NCBI GenBank assembly: GCA_013339895.1
Contig: JABACO010000007.1
Span: 6,063,313 to 6,127,312, forward strand
DNA: 64,000 bases
From: Ephydatia muelleri
Taxonomy: Eukaryota > Porifera > Demospongiae > Spongillida > Spongillidae
Reading direction: 5' to 3'
The notes beneath the pieces were generated by a model that was not told where the DNA came from, did no database searches, and saw only the letters and a list, made by a program, of their open reading frames with translations. Each line of letters starts with the position of its first letter. Positions within the stretch are counted from its first letter, which is position 1. Of the stretch, positions 46,890 through 59,230 are shown piece by piece. A program made the translations under genes and the position numbers.

Positions 46890-47920
46890 GTTGGACAGCA
46901 AATACACTCTGAGAGAAGTGCACTTTTTGCAATTGGAACTACTCAAAAGTTCTGTATAGCTTTCCTCTCATTTGGACAACTCTATATCTTAGACATCCTG
47001 AATACCTACAGTGTACCCTAGCTATTTGTGTCCTTTCTTGTCATCGTGAGACATGTTGATTATCCACAATTGTAACAAATATACATGTAAGTTCATGCTA
47101 AAAATATATTTCGTTGCGCATGCGTGACCTTTAGAAACACGTTCTGTTATTTATAAACAGGTAAGTTCGGTGTTACACGACTTTTTGGTAAGCTATTTGT
47201 TTCCTTCCAGCGTTGAGCGATGCATTTGAGTAAGATGAGTTGAGTGCTTTGAAGAGAGTTCATCGAGAACAGCAGTTCGCGATCGGACCGGAATGCCTGT
47301 TTATACGCTCTAGCTAAGGAAAATTCGGCTACTACTGTGTGCTGCGCTACCCACTATAATGAGCCACTGCTTAAGGCAGGTAAGTACCTTGTCGCGAACG
47401 CCCTTACAAAGGTCATATGACACGCTGGCTCTAACAGGCCTTCGAGGTAAGCGTAACAATCGGTACGATTGACGTTGTTATTGCCACCGATCTGCTTAGC
47501 GAACATGACCGTCATCGGACTGATGGCTGCATCCAAGATTCAATTAAAAAGGTTAGACATGTCTCATATTGGAACCTGACTGTTATGTATATGCATGTGT
47601 TTCCTTCATTTGTTAGTGTCCGAAGCATGCAGAGAAACACTCCAGGACTACTCGATCGTCGTATAGGCCCTAAAGACATGTTTATAGTTTTGTTGTACAT
47701 GTATGCTTGTATTTGTTGTCAACTTTTTATTAAAATCATCAACTGTTGTTGCATAGTTTATTAAGATCAATTTATGTAGTATCGTAAGATTACGGTGCAT
47801 GCACGAACTATTGATGCCTTTGTCAACACCCTATAGAGTGTACTGGCTACACTTCAGGGGTGTTGGCTGTAACACTCCTGAGCGGTTACCACTACACTCC
47901 ATGGGGTGTTATTCCTAAAC
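46890..47920. other. No gene recognised
   Basis: A 60-codon minus-strand frame (47354-47536) has no identifiable motif; otherwise featureless. Confidence 0.4.
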
Positions 47921-48768
47921 AGGCACTGTGCAAAAAACTGGATATACGCTATCGGATATTTTGCGTATATTTCGATTTTACGCATCAAGAATCCCACTTG
48001 CGGAATGAACCAGTTTCGCACTGTGCATATTTCGAGTATCCTCAACCGCATCACGTGCGCTTAGAAGGATTCACAAAACAATGTCTCCGTATACCACTTT
48101 GTGACACTTTGCACCGTATACGGTGCTGGGTACGCACTCCGATTCTGTTCATGGTATACTAGTTGGATTCTTAATTTACTACAATCAAAAACATACACGT
48201 ACAACAATCAATATTCAACGTTCAAACTCTGTAGCTATCGAGGAAAGACTCCACTGCTGGCACTTCAACTCGCTGCACGAGTTGCTCAGCAATCCATTGC
48301 AACGCGACAACGGGAGAGTTGCGCGTCGTGCTGGCCAGCGCTTCAAACTGCTTCCCCTCAGAACAGCTATAGCAAAAAAAAAAGGTCATCCGTAAAAATT
48401 AAAATGCACTCACTAGCCTACGCAGTTAGCGGGATTTCTTGCGCTTGACACCACCTTGATCTCTCAGACTCTTAGCTGAGAGTATAGAAAAAGGGGTAAA
48501 GAAAGCCTAGCGAAGCGTTTACCTTTTTACGCTCCAACTCCACTCTTTTATTTACATATAAGAAAAGACACAGATTAGCAGCAATTGTGAATGAAAACAC
48601 AATCTCTTACCCGCGCCGTATCCGATTTTGCTGACCTTTTCATGACGTCTCTAATCATGACTCGAGGGGGGGGGAAAAACAAGAGAGACTTACTTGTGCG
48701 AACTAAAAGCCGTTCTGGAAGCCATGGTAACGGCGCGGTCACAAAGAAGTACGCTGCAGTGAAAGATC

Positions 48769-48770
48769 CT

Positions 48771-48814
<44 letters not shown>

Positions 48815-48841
48815 TGCGTGTGTGTGTGCGTGCATGTGTGT
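48769..48841. repeat. (GT)n microsatellite
   Basis: About 70 bp of GT/GTGC repeat inside the CMC-like element. Confidence 0.95.
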
Positions 48842-49369
48842 GAAATTTACAACAAGTTGCATGGGGCTGTGCTACGGAAAACTTGGTAGGGAAAAACGAC
48901 ACAAACTAGCTACGACCTCGAGATAAGATTGAAGTCAACAACATACACTCAGCAATGAGAATCTGTTGGATGAAACACAATCGTTGCATTTTGCAATTGC
49001 AACCAACTAACCATAGACAGTTCCTTTCTTTCCTTACACGAGAGCATTAATTGGAGATCTATATGTAGCTAGCTGGTACACTTGAAAAGTTTGTTGACCG
49101 TAACACTCTCATTGCAATGACTATTAATCATTTGATGTATGCCTAGCGATCTATAGGAAGTAATGACGATCCATTGACAGAATGCTGGTGATGTTATGTT
49201 AAGCATTACTCCTCCAATCGATATGTCATTGCAAAAAGCAAAATGATAGTGTACAAAAAAAGTCAATGTTTGTGGTGAAAACAAATGCTTCTTTGCAAAA
49301 GAATCCACGGCAACGACAGAACAGGGGTTATAGACTTCCATGGAGATTCCCAGTGTGTGATGAGAGTGT

Positions 49370-51205
49370 TGCTCAAGGTCACGTGAATCCAATGACCCCT
49401 ATGAGGTGAAAAGGTGTCACTGCATGAAAAGCTTAAGGCACATCTTGTCCCCAAGTTATGGTGGTGAACGGGACAAGTGTGCTACAAATTGAATTGTACA
49501 ACTCACCTGTCAAGTGCCATGCACGCCCTCCAAGGTCACGTGAATTCAACGACCCCTTTGAGGAGAAAAGGTGTCACTACATGTACATGAAAAGCTTAAG
49601 GAACATCTTGTCCTCAAGTTATGGTGGTGAACGGGGCAAGTGTGCTACAAATTGAATTGCACAACTCACCTGTCAAGTGCCACGCCCTCCAAGGTCACGT
49701 GAATCCAATGACCCCTTTGAGGAGAAAAGGTGTCTCTACATGAAAAGCTTAAGGAACATCTTGTCCTCAAGTTATGGTGGTGAACGGAACAAGTGTGCTA
49801 CAAATTGAATGTACAACTCACCTTTCAAGTGCCACGCCCACCAAGGTCACGTGAATCCAATGACCCCTTTGAGGGGAAAAGGTGTCACTACATGAAAAGC
49901 TTAAGGAACATCTTGTCCTCAGGTTATGGTGGTGAACGGGGCAAGTGTGCTACAAATTGAATTGTACAACTCACCTGTCAAGTGCCACGCCCCCCAAGGT
50001 CACGTGAATCCAATGACCCCTTTGAGGTGAAAAGGTGTCACTGCATGAAAAGCTTAAGGAACATCTTGTCCTCAAGTTATGATGGTGAATGGGGCAAGTG
50101 TGCTACAAATTGAATTGTACGACTGACCTGTCAAGTGCCACGCCCTCCAAGGTCACGTGAATTCAATGACCCCTTTGAGGTGAAAAGGTGTCACTGCATG
50201 AAAAGCTTAAGGAACATCTTGTCCTCAAGTTATGGTGGTGAACGGGGCAAGTGTGCTACAAATTGAATTGTACGACTGACCTGTCAAGTGCCACGCCCTC
50301 CAAGGTCACGTGAATCCAATGACCCCTTTGAGGTGAAAAGGTGTCACTGCATGAAAAGCTTAAGGAACATATTGTCCTCAAGTTATGGTGGTGAACGGGG
50401 CAAGTGTGCTACAAATTGAATTGTACGACTGACCTGTCAAGTGCCACGCCCTCCAAGGTCACGTGAATCCAATGACCCCTTTGAGGTGAAAAGGTGTCAC
50501 TGCATGAAAAGCTTAAGGAACATCTTGTCCTCAAGTTATGGTGGTGAACGGGGCAAGTGTGCTACAAATTGAATTGTACGACTGACCTGTCAAGTGCCAC
50601 GCCCTCCAAGGTCACGTGAATCCAATGACCCCTTTGAGGAGAAAAGGTGTCACTACATGAAAAGCTTAAGGAACATCTTGTCCTCAAATTATGTGGTGAA
50701 CGGGGCAAGTGTGCTACAAATTGAATTATACACCTGTCAAGTGCCACGCCCTCCAAGGTCACGTGAATCCAATGACTCTTATGAAGTGAAAAGGTGTCAC
50801 GTCATTGCATGAAAAGCTTAAGGAACATCTTGTCCTCAAGTTATGGTGGTGAACGGGGCAAGTGTGCTACAAATTGAATTGTACGACTGATCTGTCAAGT
50901 GCCATGTCCTCCAAGGTCACGTGAATCCAATGACCCCTTTGAGGAGAAAAGGTGTCACTACATGAAAAGCTTAAGGAACATCTTGTCCTCAAGTTATGTG
51001 GTGAACGGGGCAAGTGTGCTACAAATTGAATTTATGCACCTGTCAAGTGCCACGCCCTCCAAGGTCACGTGAATCCAATGACTCTTATGAAGTGAAAAGG
51101 TGTCACGTCATTGCATGAAAAGCTTAAGGACCATCAGGTCCTCAAACAGGGCAAGTGTGCTATAAATTGAATTGTACTACTCACCTGTCAAGTGCCACCA
51201 CGTGA
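49370..51205. repeat. Satellite array, ~152 bp monomer, about 12 copies
   Basis: The unit contains AAGGTCACGTGAATCCAATG, GAAAAGGTGTCACTGCATGA, AAGCTTAAGGAACATCTTGT and GGGGCAAGTGTGCTACAAAT. Copies begin near 49377, 49532, 49693 and so on to about 51063, with a degraded last copy. It lies inside the CMC-like element, with both ends of the array in non-repeated element sequence. Confidence 0.95.
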
Positions 51206-51901
51206 GTCTTATGACTCGAGGTGTACTGCATGGAAAGTCCAAGGAACATCTTGTCTGCAACCTGCTTTGATGCATGGCATGACAGGCTGTAAATTCAACA
51301 TGCTTGTTCAACTCCAGTGTTGTACACTACAGTTCACCACCAGACTGGGCCATATGGTCCTGGACCAATACTCGTTAACATAAGCTCCCTGGCGTGGGTT
51401 AAAAAATGTGAATCGAACATGGCCTCCTATATTATAAACCTAACTGCACGTGTTAACACATAACTTTGGCGTAGGGCCTACAGACCACTAGGTCCTTGTC
51501 CAAAGTTTCTATCATTTGGTAAGCTATTATGACATTAAAATACTGCCAACGCTTGAAGTTCAACATGTGAACGTTGAGTCCGTTTATATTACATAGCATT
51601 GAGTCTTATGATCTACGCTCAATCTCACCTTTGCATGAGACATTCCAGCAGGCCATTTGAATTCACGCGCGCCTGAAATAATATAACGATAAATATAACG
51701 ATTATACTCACGTGCATGAGTTGCATAAATTCATTGTTGGACCGTGTTATGAATATGCGCTATGAATAATTGTAGCCCGTGGATTCATGAAATATACCAG
51801 GGGATATTTGAAATATGCACTGACCTTGGTATATTGGTGGTAAACGCAAAATATGCGCAAAAATATACAGTAGCGTATACTAGGTTTTTTGCACAGTGAG
51901 G

Positions 51902-53180
51902 CGTATACGAACACCCCTAAGTGTGTTGTGGCAACACCCTTTTTTTAACAGTGTGGGCACTGGACTGAATTCTCTTTAAGTATGGCCCATACTTGCCCCA
52001 TGCATATGCATGCATGGTACAGAGTATGTACCTACAACTCTTGTGCTTCTCTGCCAGTCCGTTTAAACTAGTGTACACTATTTAAGGTAGTGACCAACCA
52101 CACACTAACTTGACGTTCAACACAAACTCTTAAATGTTCTATATGTCATATCAAACTATTTTTTTTTCTTCGTATATAAGATACCACTGCCAGAGGAACA
52201 CATACCCACCCTAGCTCTTGACACTTTGGGTCATTGTTGTAAATCATTATATAAGGTAATACTAAAAAATTGCATAAGTCGAAATGGAGTTAGTGTTGCT
52301 AACGCTGTCTGCCTCTTCTTATTTGCAGGTACATGTACAAAACCTTCCAAGTGAAGTATCATAGACACCTATCTCTGAGTTTTGAAGCAGGGAGTGCAGA
52401 AGCTTCCTACCTTCTGGCTTACCTACGTGTCTTGTCCGTTCTCACTAGTCTGGCACCATCACTGTACTCAGTGTACTGGTGCTTTGTTGTGATTGTATAA
52501 CTCACCTGTATACGACGTCGTGTATAAAGACGTTAAAAAAAACATTATAGCTTTACCCCTACTTCTAACTGAACACTTCCTGTAATACCAGCTGTCTGCC
52601 GGCTGAAAAATTCTGCATAGATTTCTTAACTTCCTAGAAGGTCTGTATACAGCTAGTGCATGCATATAGCTTGCCTATTTTTTAATAACGCTCAAAATTA
52701 GGCGGAAGCTCCTGGCTCCTCCAAATAACCTGCCTGTTATTATTTATAACACTCATCCACAAGTCTTCTTATGCAAATACTGCTCATCTGCATCAAATAT
52801 AGTGCAGAGCTAAAAGTGAACTGTGCACACAGTAGTGTGCACGTAAATCCTGCATGGCCATGACCCAACCGAATACATCTGGTTGTATAATTATATAACA
52901 ACCCCATGTTTCCCATGAATTCAGCCCCAAGCACTCCTTGTCATGATGAAATATCACTAGAACATTCGCTGTCACCCGTCCCACCACATCCAAACTGAGG
53001 AACACCATTCACTATAGCACCATGCAATAATCAAAAAACCAGACTGAACGTTCAATTCCTTGTTGCATCTCTTTGAACAAAACTGTATATCAAAGAACTG
53101 AAACAGCTAGCTGGTCCCGAATCCAACAAAAACTTGACCGCAGTCCCTCAATTTATACCAGACTATTGATATTATTATAT
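51902..53180. other. No gene recognised
   Basis: Moderately AT-rich. Short frames on the minus strand (52468-53008) lack motifs or splice support. Confidence 0.4.
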
Positions 53181-53972
53181 GGGGCTTGTGGGGTTATAAT
53201 TTTATCACCATAAGAATTGCACATTGTACTAAACAACACATGCATCTTCGCGACGGTACTACGTTTTCCTTTCAAATTTCGTACACTTGTTCCCACACCA
53301 TTTCTCTGTGTGAAAATCGATTTTTGTGATCTAGACATTTTCCGTGCCGTGGATACAACAATAGTTAACCCCGCGGGTTAGAATTCCCACGTACGAGTGT
53401 TGAAAACGCGTCAAATTCGGGTTGCACATAGAGGAGTCCTGTAGCTATTGATTTGTTCTGTTCGTTAAATTCTATATCATCCGTTACGGAGATACAGTTG
53501 AACAAACTACGGACACGTTTTCCCGCTTGATTCGCGCCAATGATTTTGGCAATTAAATCGCGTCCCGCTCAGTGAACGGGAAGGCGGTGATTATATCATT
53601 GGCGCGAATCAAGCGGGAAAATGTGCCTGTAGTTTGCTCAACTGTATCTCTGTAACGGATGATTCAGAAACTAACGAACAGAACAAAACAATAGCTACAG
53701 GACTCCTCTATGCACATCCGAATTTGACACGTTTTCAACACTCGTACGTGGAGAAATGTGGATTTCTAACCCGCAGGGTTAACGATTGTTGTATCCACGG
53801 CACGGAAAAAGTCTAGATCACAAAAATCGATTTTCACACACAGAAATGGTGTGAGAACAAGTGTAAGAATTTTGAAAGGAAAAGGTAATACCGTCGCGAA
53901 GATGTGTTGTTTAGTACAACGTGCAATTTTTATAGTGATAAAATTATAACCCCAGAAGCCCGATTTTGCTGG
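53181..53972. mobile_element. 790 bp foldback element (two ~355 bp arms, ~55 bp loop)
   Basis: GGGCTTGTGGGGTTATAATT opens the left arm and its complement closes the right. The arms match throughout, through ATCTAGACATTTTCCGTGCC and ATTGGCGCGAATCAAGCGGG near the centre, at roughly 90% by eye. No coding and no clear duplication. Confidence 0.8.
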
Positions 53973-54734
53973 ACACTGTCCCATATATTACCTATAGCTC
54001 TTAGTAATTTGGCATGTATATATTTCCCCACCAGTCCTTGTCTATACAGAGTATTGTAATTATGCCTCGTTGTAATGGATAAGTGTCATAGTGAAATTTT
54101 GTAGCATCATTGTCGTTCCACGAAATATTTTGCAGTGCTGATTTGAAGATAAAAGTAGAGAAAGTCTAGCAATGACGTTTATTTAAATGCCCCATCAGTC
54201 TGAGTTTGTGCGATCAGCATGTTTGCTTGCGGATTCTCAATATCATAAAAACATTCTCTGAGGATTTATTAATGCAATGATGGAGTAAAAATAGTGATTA
54301 CCTGCATTACATTTATATTGCTAAATATAGGGATATTGTATCTGTACGTATCCTACGTACCGCTAACTTTTTATAAGAGAATGTTCTTACTAATAGTGGC
54401 TATAAACATGTATACATACAAGAACAATTGCAATACATAGATCTATCTAATAAATGAATCTACTCTATACCTTCGAACCGTCATAAATATCTGCTGCAGC
54501 AAGGGAAGCAAGAGCTGTAATCAGAAAGAGGGAGTCTGCTGTCCATATTATAATCTCATATCCAGACCCAAATGTGTAGGATGGAGCTCATTCATGCCGT
54601 AGTCTCGTACCCAGACCCAGATTTTCACAGCAGCGGGTGGATCACATCTCTACGTAAAAAGTGGGCCCAACAAAAATAGGGACAGAATTTATGGCCGGGA
54701 ACGCCGTTTGTTGCACCTGCACTAGGTCGATGTC

Positions 54735-54925
54735 TTATCTCAATAACATGTGAATTTACTTACTCGTCAGCCTGTGGCTAGCGTTGAGAAAGCTTTGGCT
54801 AGCGTTTGTGAATAGGGTTACTTTAGCTTTCGGTTTCTTTCGCTAGAGTTGGGGTTTCTATGGCTAGCGTTGGGCAAATCTTTGGCTAGCGTTAGGAATT
54901 TGTGTGCTAGCGTTATGTTATGCAT
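54735..54925. repeat. Interspersed GGCTAGCGTT repeat
   Basis: GGCTAGCGTT or a close variant recurs at least six times, at spacings of 20-40 bp, often preceded by CTTT or ATTT. Confidence 0.6.
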
Positions 54926-54983
54926 TCCTCGAACCCTTGGCTAGCAGAACTGTTAGAGAATGAATTGCAGCATTTAAGATGCC

Positions 54984-55195
54984 CGATCCTTTTCCATTGT
55001 GGGCGTATAAACAAATAAACGTCATATGTGGGCGTATAAACAGAAAAAGTTGTTCTGAATGTGTGCTCACTCTTAATTAACTTCCCGATTGCACAACAAT
55101 TTTTGTATCAAATGTTTTGTTTTGGACGCGTACGTACACTGACGTAACGTTGATTCGTTTATGACGCCATTTGTTTATACGCCCACAATGGAAAA
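54984..55195. mobile_element. ~212 bp MITE, interrupted at its right end by the next element
   Basis: TTTTCCATTGTGGGCGTATA then AACAAAT (54991) pairs with ATTTGTTTATACGCCCACAA then TGGAAAA (55170-55195). The right flank of the neighbouring element continues GGAAAAGGATTGG, matching the complement of GATCCTTTTCC at the left end. The 3.25 kb element therefore inserted into the last bases of this MITE. Confidence 0.55.
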
Positions 55196-55246
55196 TACGG
55201 TGGCCCGGTTGGTCGCGCTCTGAGACACTTGCGCGACGCACTAATT

Positions 55247-55510
55247 GAAGTTTGCACAGCGCACTTTTTGAGGTTTGCACTTGCACCACGCACTAATCGA
55301 GGTTTGCACCACGCACTAATCGAGGTTTGCACAGCGCACTAATCGAGGTTTGCACCACGCACTAATCGAGGTTTGCACCACGCACTAATCGAGGTTTGCA
55401 CCACGCACTAATCGAGGTTTGCACCACGCACTAATCGAGGTTTGCACCACGCACTAATCGAGGTTTGCACCACGCACTAATCGAGGTTTGCACAGCGCAC
55501 TACTTCAGAT
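55247..55510. repeat. 23 bp tandem repeat in left arm
   Basis: About 10 copies of a unit with CACTAATCGAGGTTTGCACC; the outer and inner copies vary (CAGCGCACTACTTCAGATTT). The mirrored run is at 58185-58410. Confidence 0.95.
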
Positions 55511-56469
55511 TTGCACAGCGCACTACTATGGGATGTCTGATTTGTTGGTTACGTCAGCGTATATTTTTTTATTAAAGCGCGGTCCAAATCCTTTCTTGTT
55601 CTTAATGATGCACCGCAACGATCCGGAGATTGAGAGTAAGGCAAAGCTGATGACGCGGGCTTGTTGTAATACGTACGAATAATCTGTACGCATACATACA
55701 TATACAGGACTCATCGTGTGGTATTGGAGGCAACACAAGACCGTTGCCGTGATATTAGCTTATTTATTATAGCTGTGAATCAACACGGACGTGTATCATT
55801 TTATATTATGTGACGCAGTCGTATGTCAGATTTACGGAGCACACAGGAAAAGGGTCTATTGGCTACAACCGGATCACTAAAGGCAGAGATAATAAGTAAA
55901 TCATCAGACATCGAAGTAACAAAACCGCAATAGCTCCCAAGCGTGCATATGTTCTCTTCTCCACTGTCACCAGCATGATATCGATTTGGTTTCCCCTTAC
56001 AACCAACTTAGGGGTGATGTTGTTGGTTTTGATAGTATGAGCGAGTTGAAAGAGCCACAGCCTGACCATCGCCTCCCAGCCTGTCGGAAGCCCTTTGGTT
56101 GCCACCCTGACCCTCAAGTTCAATCATGTGTTACACACGAATAATTACAATACAATGACATCAAAAACACACACAATACAGATCTGAATTTATAAGCAAG
56201 TTCCCCAAAAATTCCAGAACACTCAATGGCTACAGGTGTCTAGAAACAAGGTACTCATAGGGAATGGATTATCCCAGGCACAACAAGCTGACTGCTACAT
56301 GTACCTAAATGGAAGATAAAGGATGCTGCAGGGATTATAACATACACACAGTCTTTCACATAATGCCAATGAGATGTACCCGGTCTGGTGTTTATCCACC
56401 CTTCTGCATCTGTTGCAAACAAAACCACCTCTGTGTGTGTGTGTGTGTGTGTGTGTGGTCAGGGTAGAA

Positions 56470-56685
56470 GCCCGAAGGGTGCCGCCTGCCATTGATGTAT
56501 GACATGAAAATCAGTGTACAAGGTACAATCAATGCACAAGCGGAGTGGTGGGTGGGTCAGCAATATTCAGGTCGTCAATATCCGAAGGGTGCCGCCTGCC
56601 ATTGATGTGTGACATGAAAATCAGTGTACAAGGTACAATCAATGCACAAGCGGAGTGGTGGGTGGGTCAGCAATATTCAGGTCAC
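56470..56685. repeat. Two-copy 107 bp tandem duplication
   Basis: From CCGAAGGGTGCCGCCTGCCA to CAGCAATATTCAGGTC twice in a row, differing at about one base. A GT run (56433-56457) lies immediately left. Recent duplication. Confidence 0.9.
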
Positions 56686-57017
56686 TGAATGGCTGCTTTC
56701 CCAAGAACCATTGATATACATACAATACCTGGAACCAGACAGAGACAATCTAATTTGGGGATAGGTTGTTTAGAGGGGAGGGTTGCAGACAGAGAGGCAG
56801 GCTTGACCTGCTAACCCTAGACAAAGCCCCCTTTCAACATACTATATGCTTCCCATGCCCTATCAAAGCTGGAAGGGGTGGTGCACGACCATTCGCCCTT
56901 CATCAGCTTGCACCCCCTTGCCTGGTTTCGAGTTCTTCAGCAATGCCCTTGACATAGCAGTGTAACCACATTTTGGTTGAATTTTTAAATGTAGAGGCCC
57001 AGAAAATCTTTTTAGAC

Positions 57018-57028
57018 CTGTAAACACA

Positions 57029-57063
<35 letters not shown>
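57018..57063. repeat. (CA)n microsatellite
   Basis: CA dinucleotide run inside the 3.25 kb element. Confidence 0.95.
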
Positions 57064-57068
<5 letters not shown>

Positions 57069-57707
57069 ATCAACATGTACTGCTAGCAGAACACATGCAG
57101 TACTGATAGAAAAACACAGAAGTCCGTTTCAATAGGTAGATAAATGGAGAATAGAATTGATGAGCTGCTAATCAAATACAATGCATGTGCATATTTGCGG
57201 GTGTGTAGGTGCATGTTGTATAGCCTAGTGCTCAAGAATAGTACACACCCATTTACATATGCACCCATTATTACGCACTGTCAACCTCCCCCCATATAGG
57301 ATGAATCCATAGGTGTGTTATACATGTACATGCATGCACATACATGTACATGCATGCACACATACGTGTGTGCACATAAGGGGTGTGAACCAGCATGACA
57401 GCGCATTGCTGTACAATTTAACAATCCAATGGGGACAAGGCGCATTCATGCATCGAGTATGCAGTTTGTACTTCACTTGCAATTGTATGGATTATTATAA
57501 TATGTTTACCAATCTAAGAAGAGAACACACATATGACAACATCAGTTTTGCACCCTTCAACAATGCTGATATGTCCACTTAAGTGTTTTATCTGCTCATC
57601 CAAGAATTACTGGTAAATACATGTAGGTCACTGGTGACAATGATTATGTCCCTCCCACTGCTAGTCCTCACACATGCCCAAAGAACAATCATGTGTGGGT
57701 GGACAAT

Positions 57708-57730
57708 CACACACACATAAACACACAAAA

Positions 57731-57827
<97 letters not shown>
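57708..57827. repeat. (AC)n microsatellite
   Basis: About 120 bp of AC with a CGCGCG interruption near the left end. Confidence 0.97.
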
Positions 57828-57828
<1 letters not shown>

Positions 57829-58184
57829 CATACATCCAGTAAGATGTGGGCAGATTGAGATTTTATAAACACGTCCGCACTACAGTAATTATGAAAGGAT
57901 CTTGTTTCAATGGAATAATGAAACTCACCACACAGATACACGATGAGCAAACCGCAAATAAGCTAATATCACGGCAACGGTCTTGTGTTGCCTCCAATAC
58001 CGCACGATGAGTCCTGTATGTATGCAGATTATTCGTACGTATTACAACAAGCCCGCGTCATCAGCTTTGCCTTACTCTCAATCTCCGGATCGTTGCGGTG
58101 CATCATTAAGAACAAGAAGGGATTTGGACCGCGCTTTAATAAAAAAATATATGCTGACGTAACCAACAAATCAGACATCCCATA

Positions 58185-58410
58185 GTAGTGCGCTGTGCAA
58201 ATCTGAAGTAGTGCGCTGTGCAAACCTCGATTAGTGCGTGGTGCAAACCTCGATTAGTGCGTGGTGCAAACCTCGATTAGTGCGTAGTGCAAACCTCGAT
58301 TAGTGCGTGGTGCAAACCTCGATTAGTGCGTGGTGCAAACCTCGATTAGTGCGTGGTGCAAGTGCAAACCTCAGAAAGTGCGCTGTGCAAACTTCAATTA
58401 GTGCGTCGCG
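58185..58410. repeat. 23 bp tandem repeat in right arm (inverted)
   Basis: Complement of the left-arm run; about 7-8 copies of AAACCTCGATTAGTGCGTGG. Confidence 0.95.
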
Positions 58411-58541
58411 CAAGTGTCTCAGAGCGCGACCAACCGGGCCACCGTAGGAAAAGGATTGGTTTCCAACGGTATGGCATGAGATTGGGATTGGTATGGAATG
58501 GAACTTGGACTTGCCTTGCCACAATCTGTAACATTGCATAA

Positions 58542-58720
58542 CCCCCCCCCCCCCCACTTCACGACCCCCCCCCCCCCCCACTTCACGACCCCCCCCCCCC
58601 CTCACTTCACTGACCCCCCCCCCCCTGATAATTGAATAGGGGGTGTGAAATTTGGCAGTGATCACCCCCCATACAGGTCCGATACGAAAAGTGGGGGGGG
58701 GGGGGGGGGGGGGGGGGGGC
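58542..58720. repeat. Poly-C / poly-G blocks
   Basis: C-runs separated by ACTTCACGAC (58542-58625) and then a G-run of about 27 (58693-58719). They are inverted to each other and so may be ends of a C-rich MITE; assembly is often poor here. Confidence 0.8.
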
Positions 58721-59230
58721 GATACCTTCGTTTGGCACAAAGAAAATACTTTATCGTTAATCGTTCATTATAAACGGTTACAATTTTGACCAAGGGGGTG
58801 CTCAAGCACTTCACACGCGCGCGCGAATGAACTTAATTGACGTTTTTAATTTTATTCATTCTTTAATTGTATTCATTCTTGAGACGGAGGGGGGTGCCCG
58901 AGCCCCCTGAGCCCCCCCCCCCCCTAAATACGCCACTGGACAAAGGGCAAAGGTCACCAAAACATTGCACAAGCACTCTATTCAATTTCCCTTGAAGACA
59001 ATGCAGAGGAGAGGTGAGTGCATATTTATGTATGACCACCAGTGCCAATAGTGGCTTCTACAACAAAATGAGAGATTCCCATACACTAATCTTAATCCAT
59101 GCACATCCTTGCACAACAGATGCGGTTCTCTTTAGCACTGAGGCACATTTGTGACTACGCATCAGATAAGACACTGAGGAAAAAATGATTGTGACAAGGG
59201 ATTTACTCCCAATTGTAACACAAACGGCAG
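58721..59230. other. No gene recognised
   Basis: 58900-58945 ends CCCCCCTAAATACGCCACTG, which resembles a hAT-type terminus (CAGTGGCGTATTTAGGGG), but no partner end was found. Confidence 0.4.

Larger units (their letters stand above)
47924..51898. mobile_element. 3.98 kb CMC-like element, ends CACTGTGCAAAAAAC, 3 bp duplication AGG
   Basis: Left end CACTGTGCAAAAAACTGGAT and right end the complement of CACTGTGCAAAAAACCTAGT. AGG flanks both (47921-47923 and 51899-51901). Subterminal words GCGTATA/TATACGC and CGCAAAATATGCGC cluster at both ends. The terminal 14 bases are shared, with one change, with the element at 37274-39904. No transposase gene is recognised. Inside are a GT microsatellite and the 152 bp satellite array. 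Confidence 0.75.
55196..58446. mobile_element. 3.25 kb DNA element, long arms built of 23 bp repeats, 6 bp duplication GGAAAA
   Basis: Ends TACGGTGGCCCGGTTGGTCG and its complement. GGAAAA flanks both sides (55190-55195 and 58447-58452). The arms are 55196-55766 and 57956-58446. Each holds a run of the 23 bp unit GCACCACGCACTAATCGAGG+TTT, then unique sequence. Repeat number differs between arms (more on the left). The interior carries a 107 bp tandem duplication and CA repeats but no recognised transposase; the superfamily is open (6 bp duplications occur in IS3EU and Dada, among others). Confidence 0.8.

Noticed and set aside
49370-51205. CRISPR-like array of regular repeats
   Set aside because: Units are 152 bp and contiguous with no unique spacers, in animal DNA; it is satellite DNA. 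The same applies to the 164 bp and 23 bp arrays.
58900-58945. hAT terminus CAGTGGCGTATTTAGGGG
   Set aside because: Only one end is present, no partner within several kb, and the G-run is low complexity.
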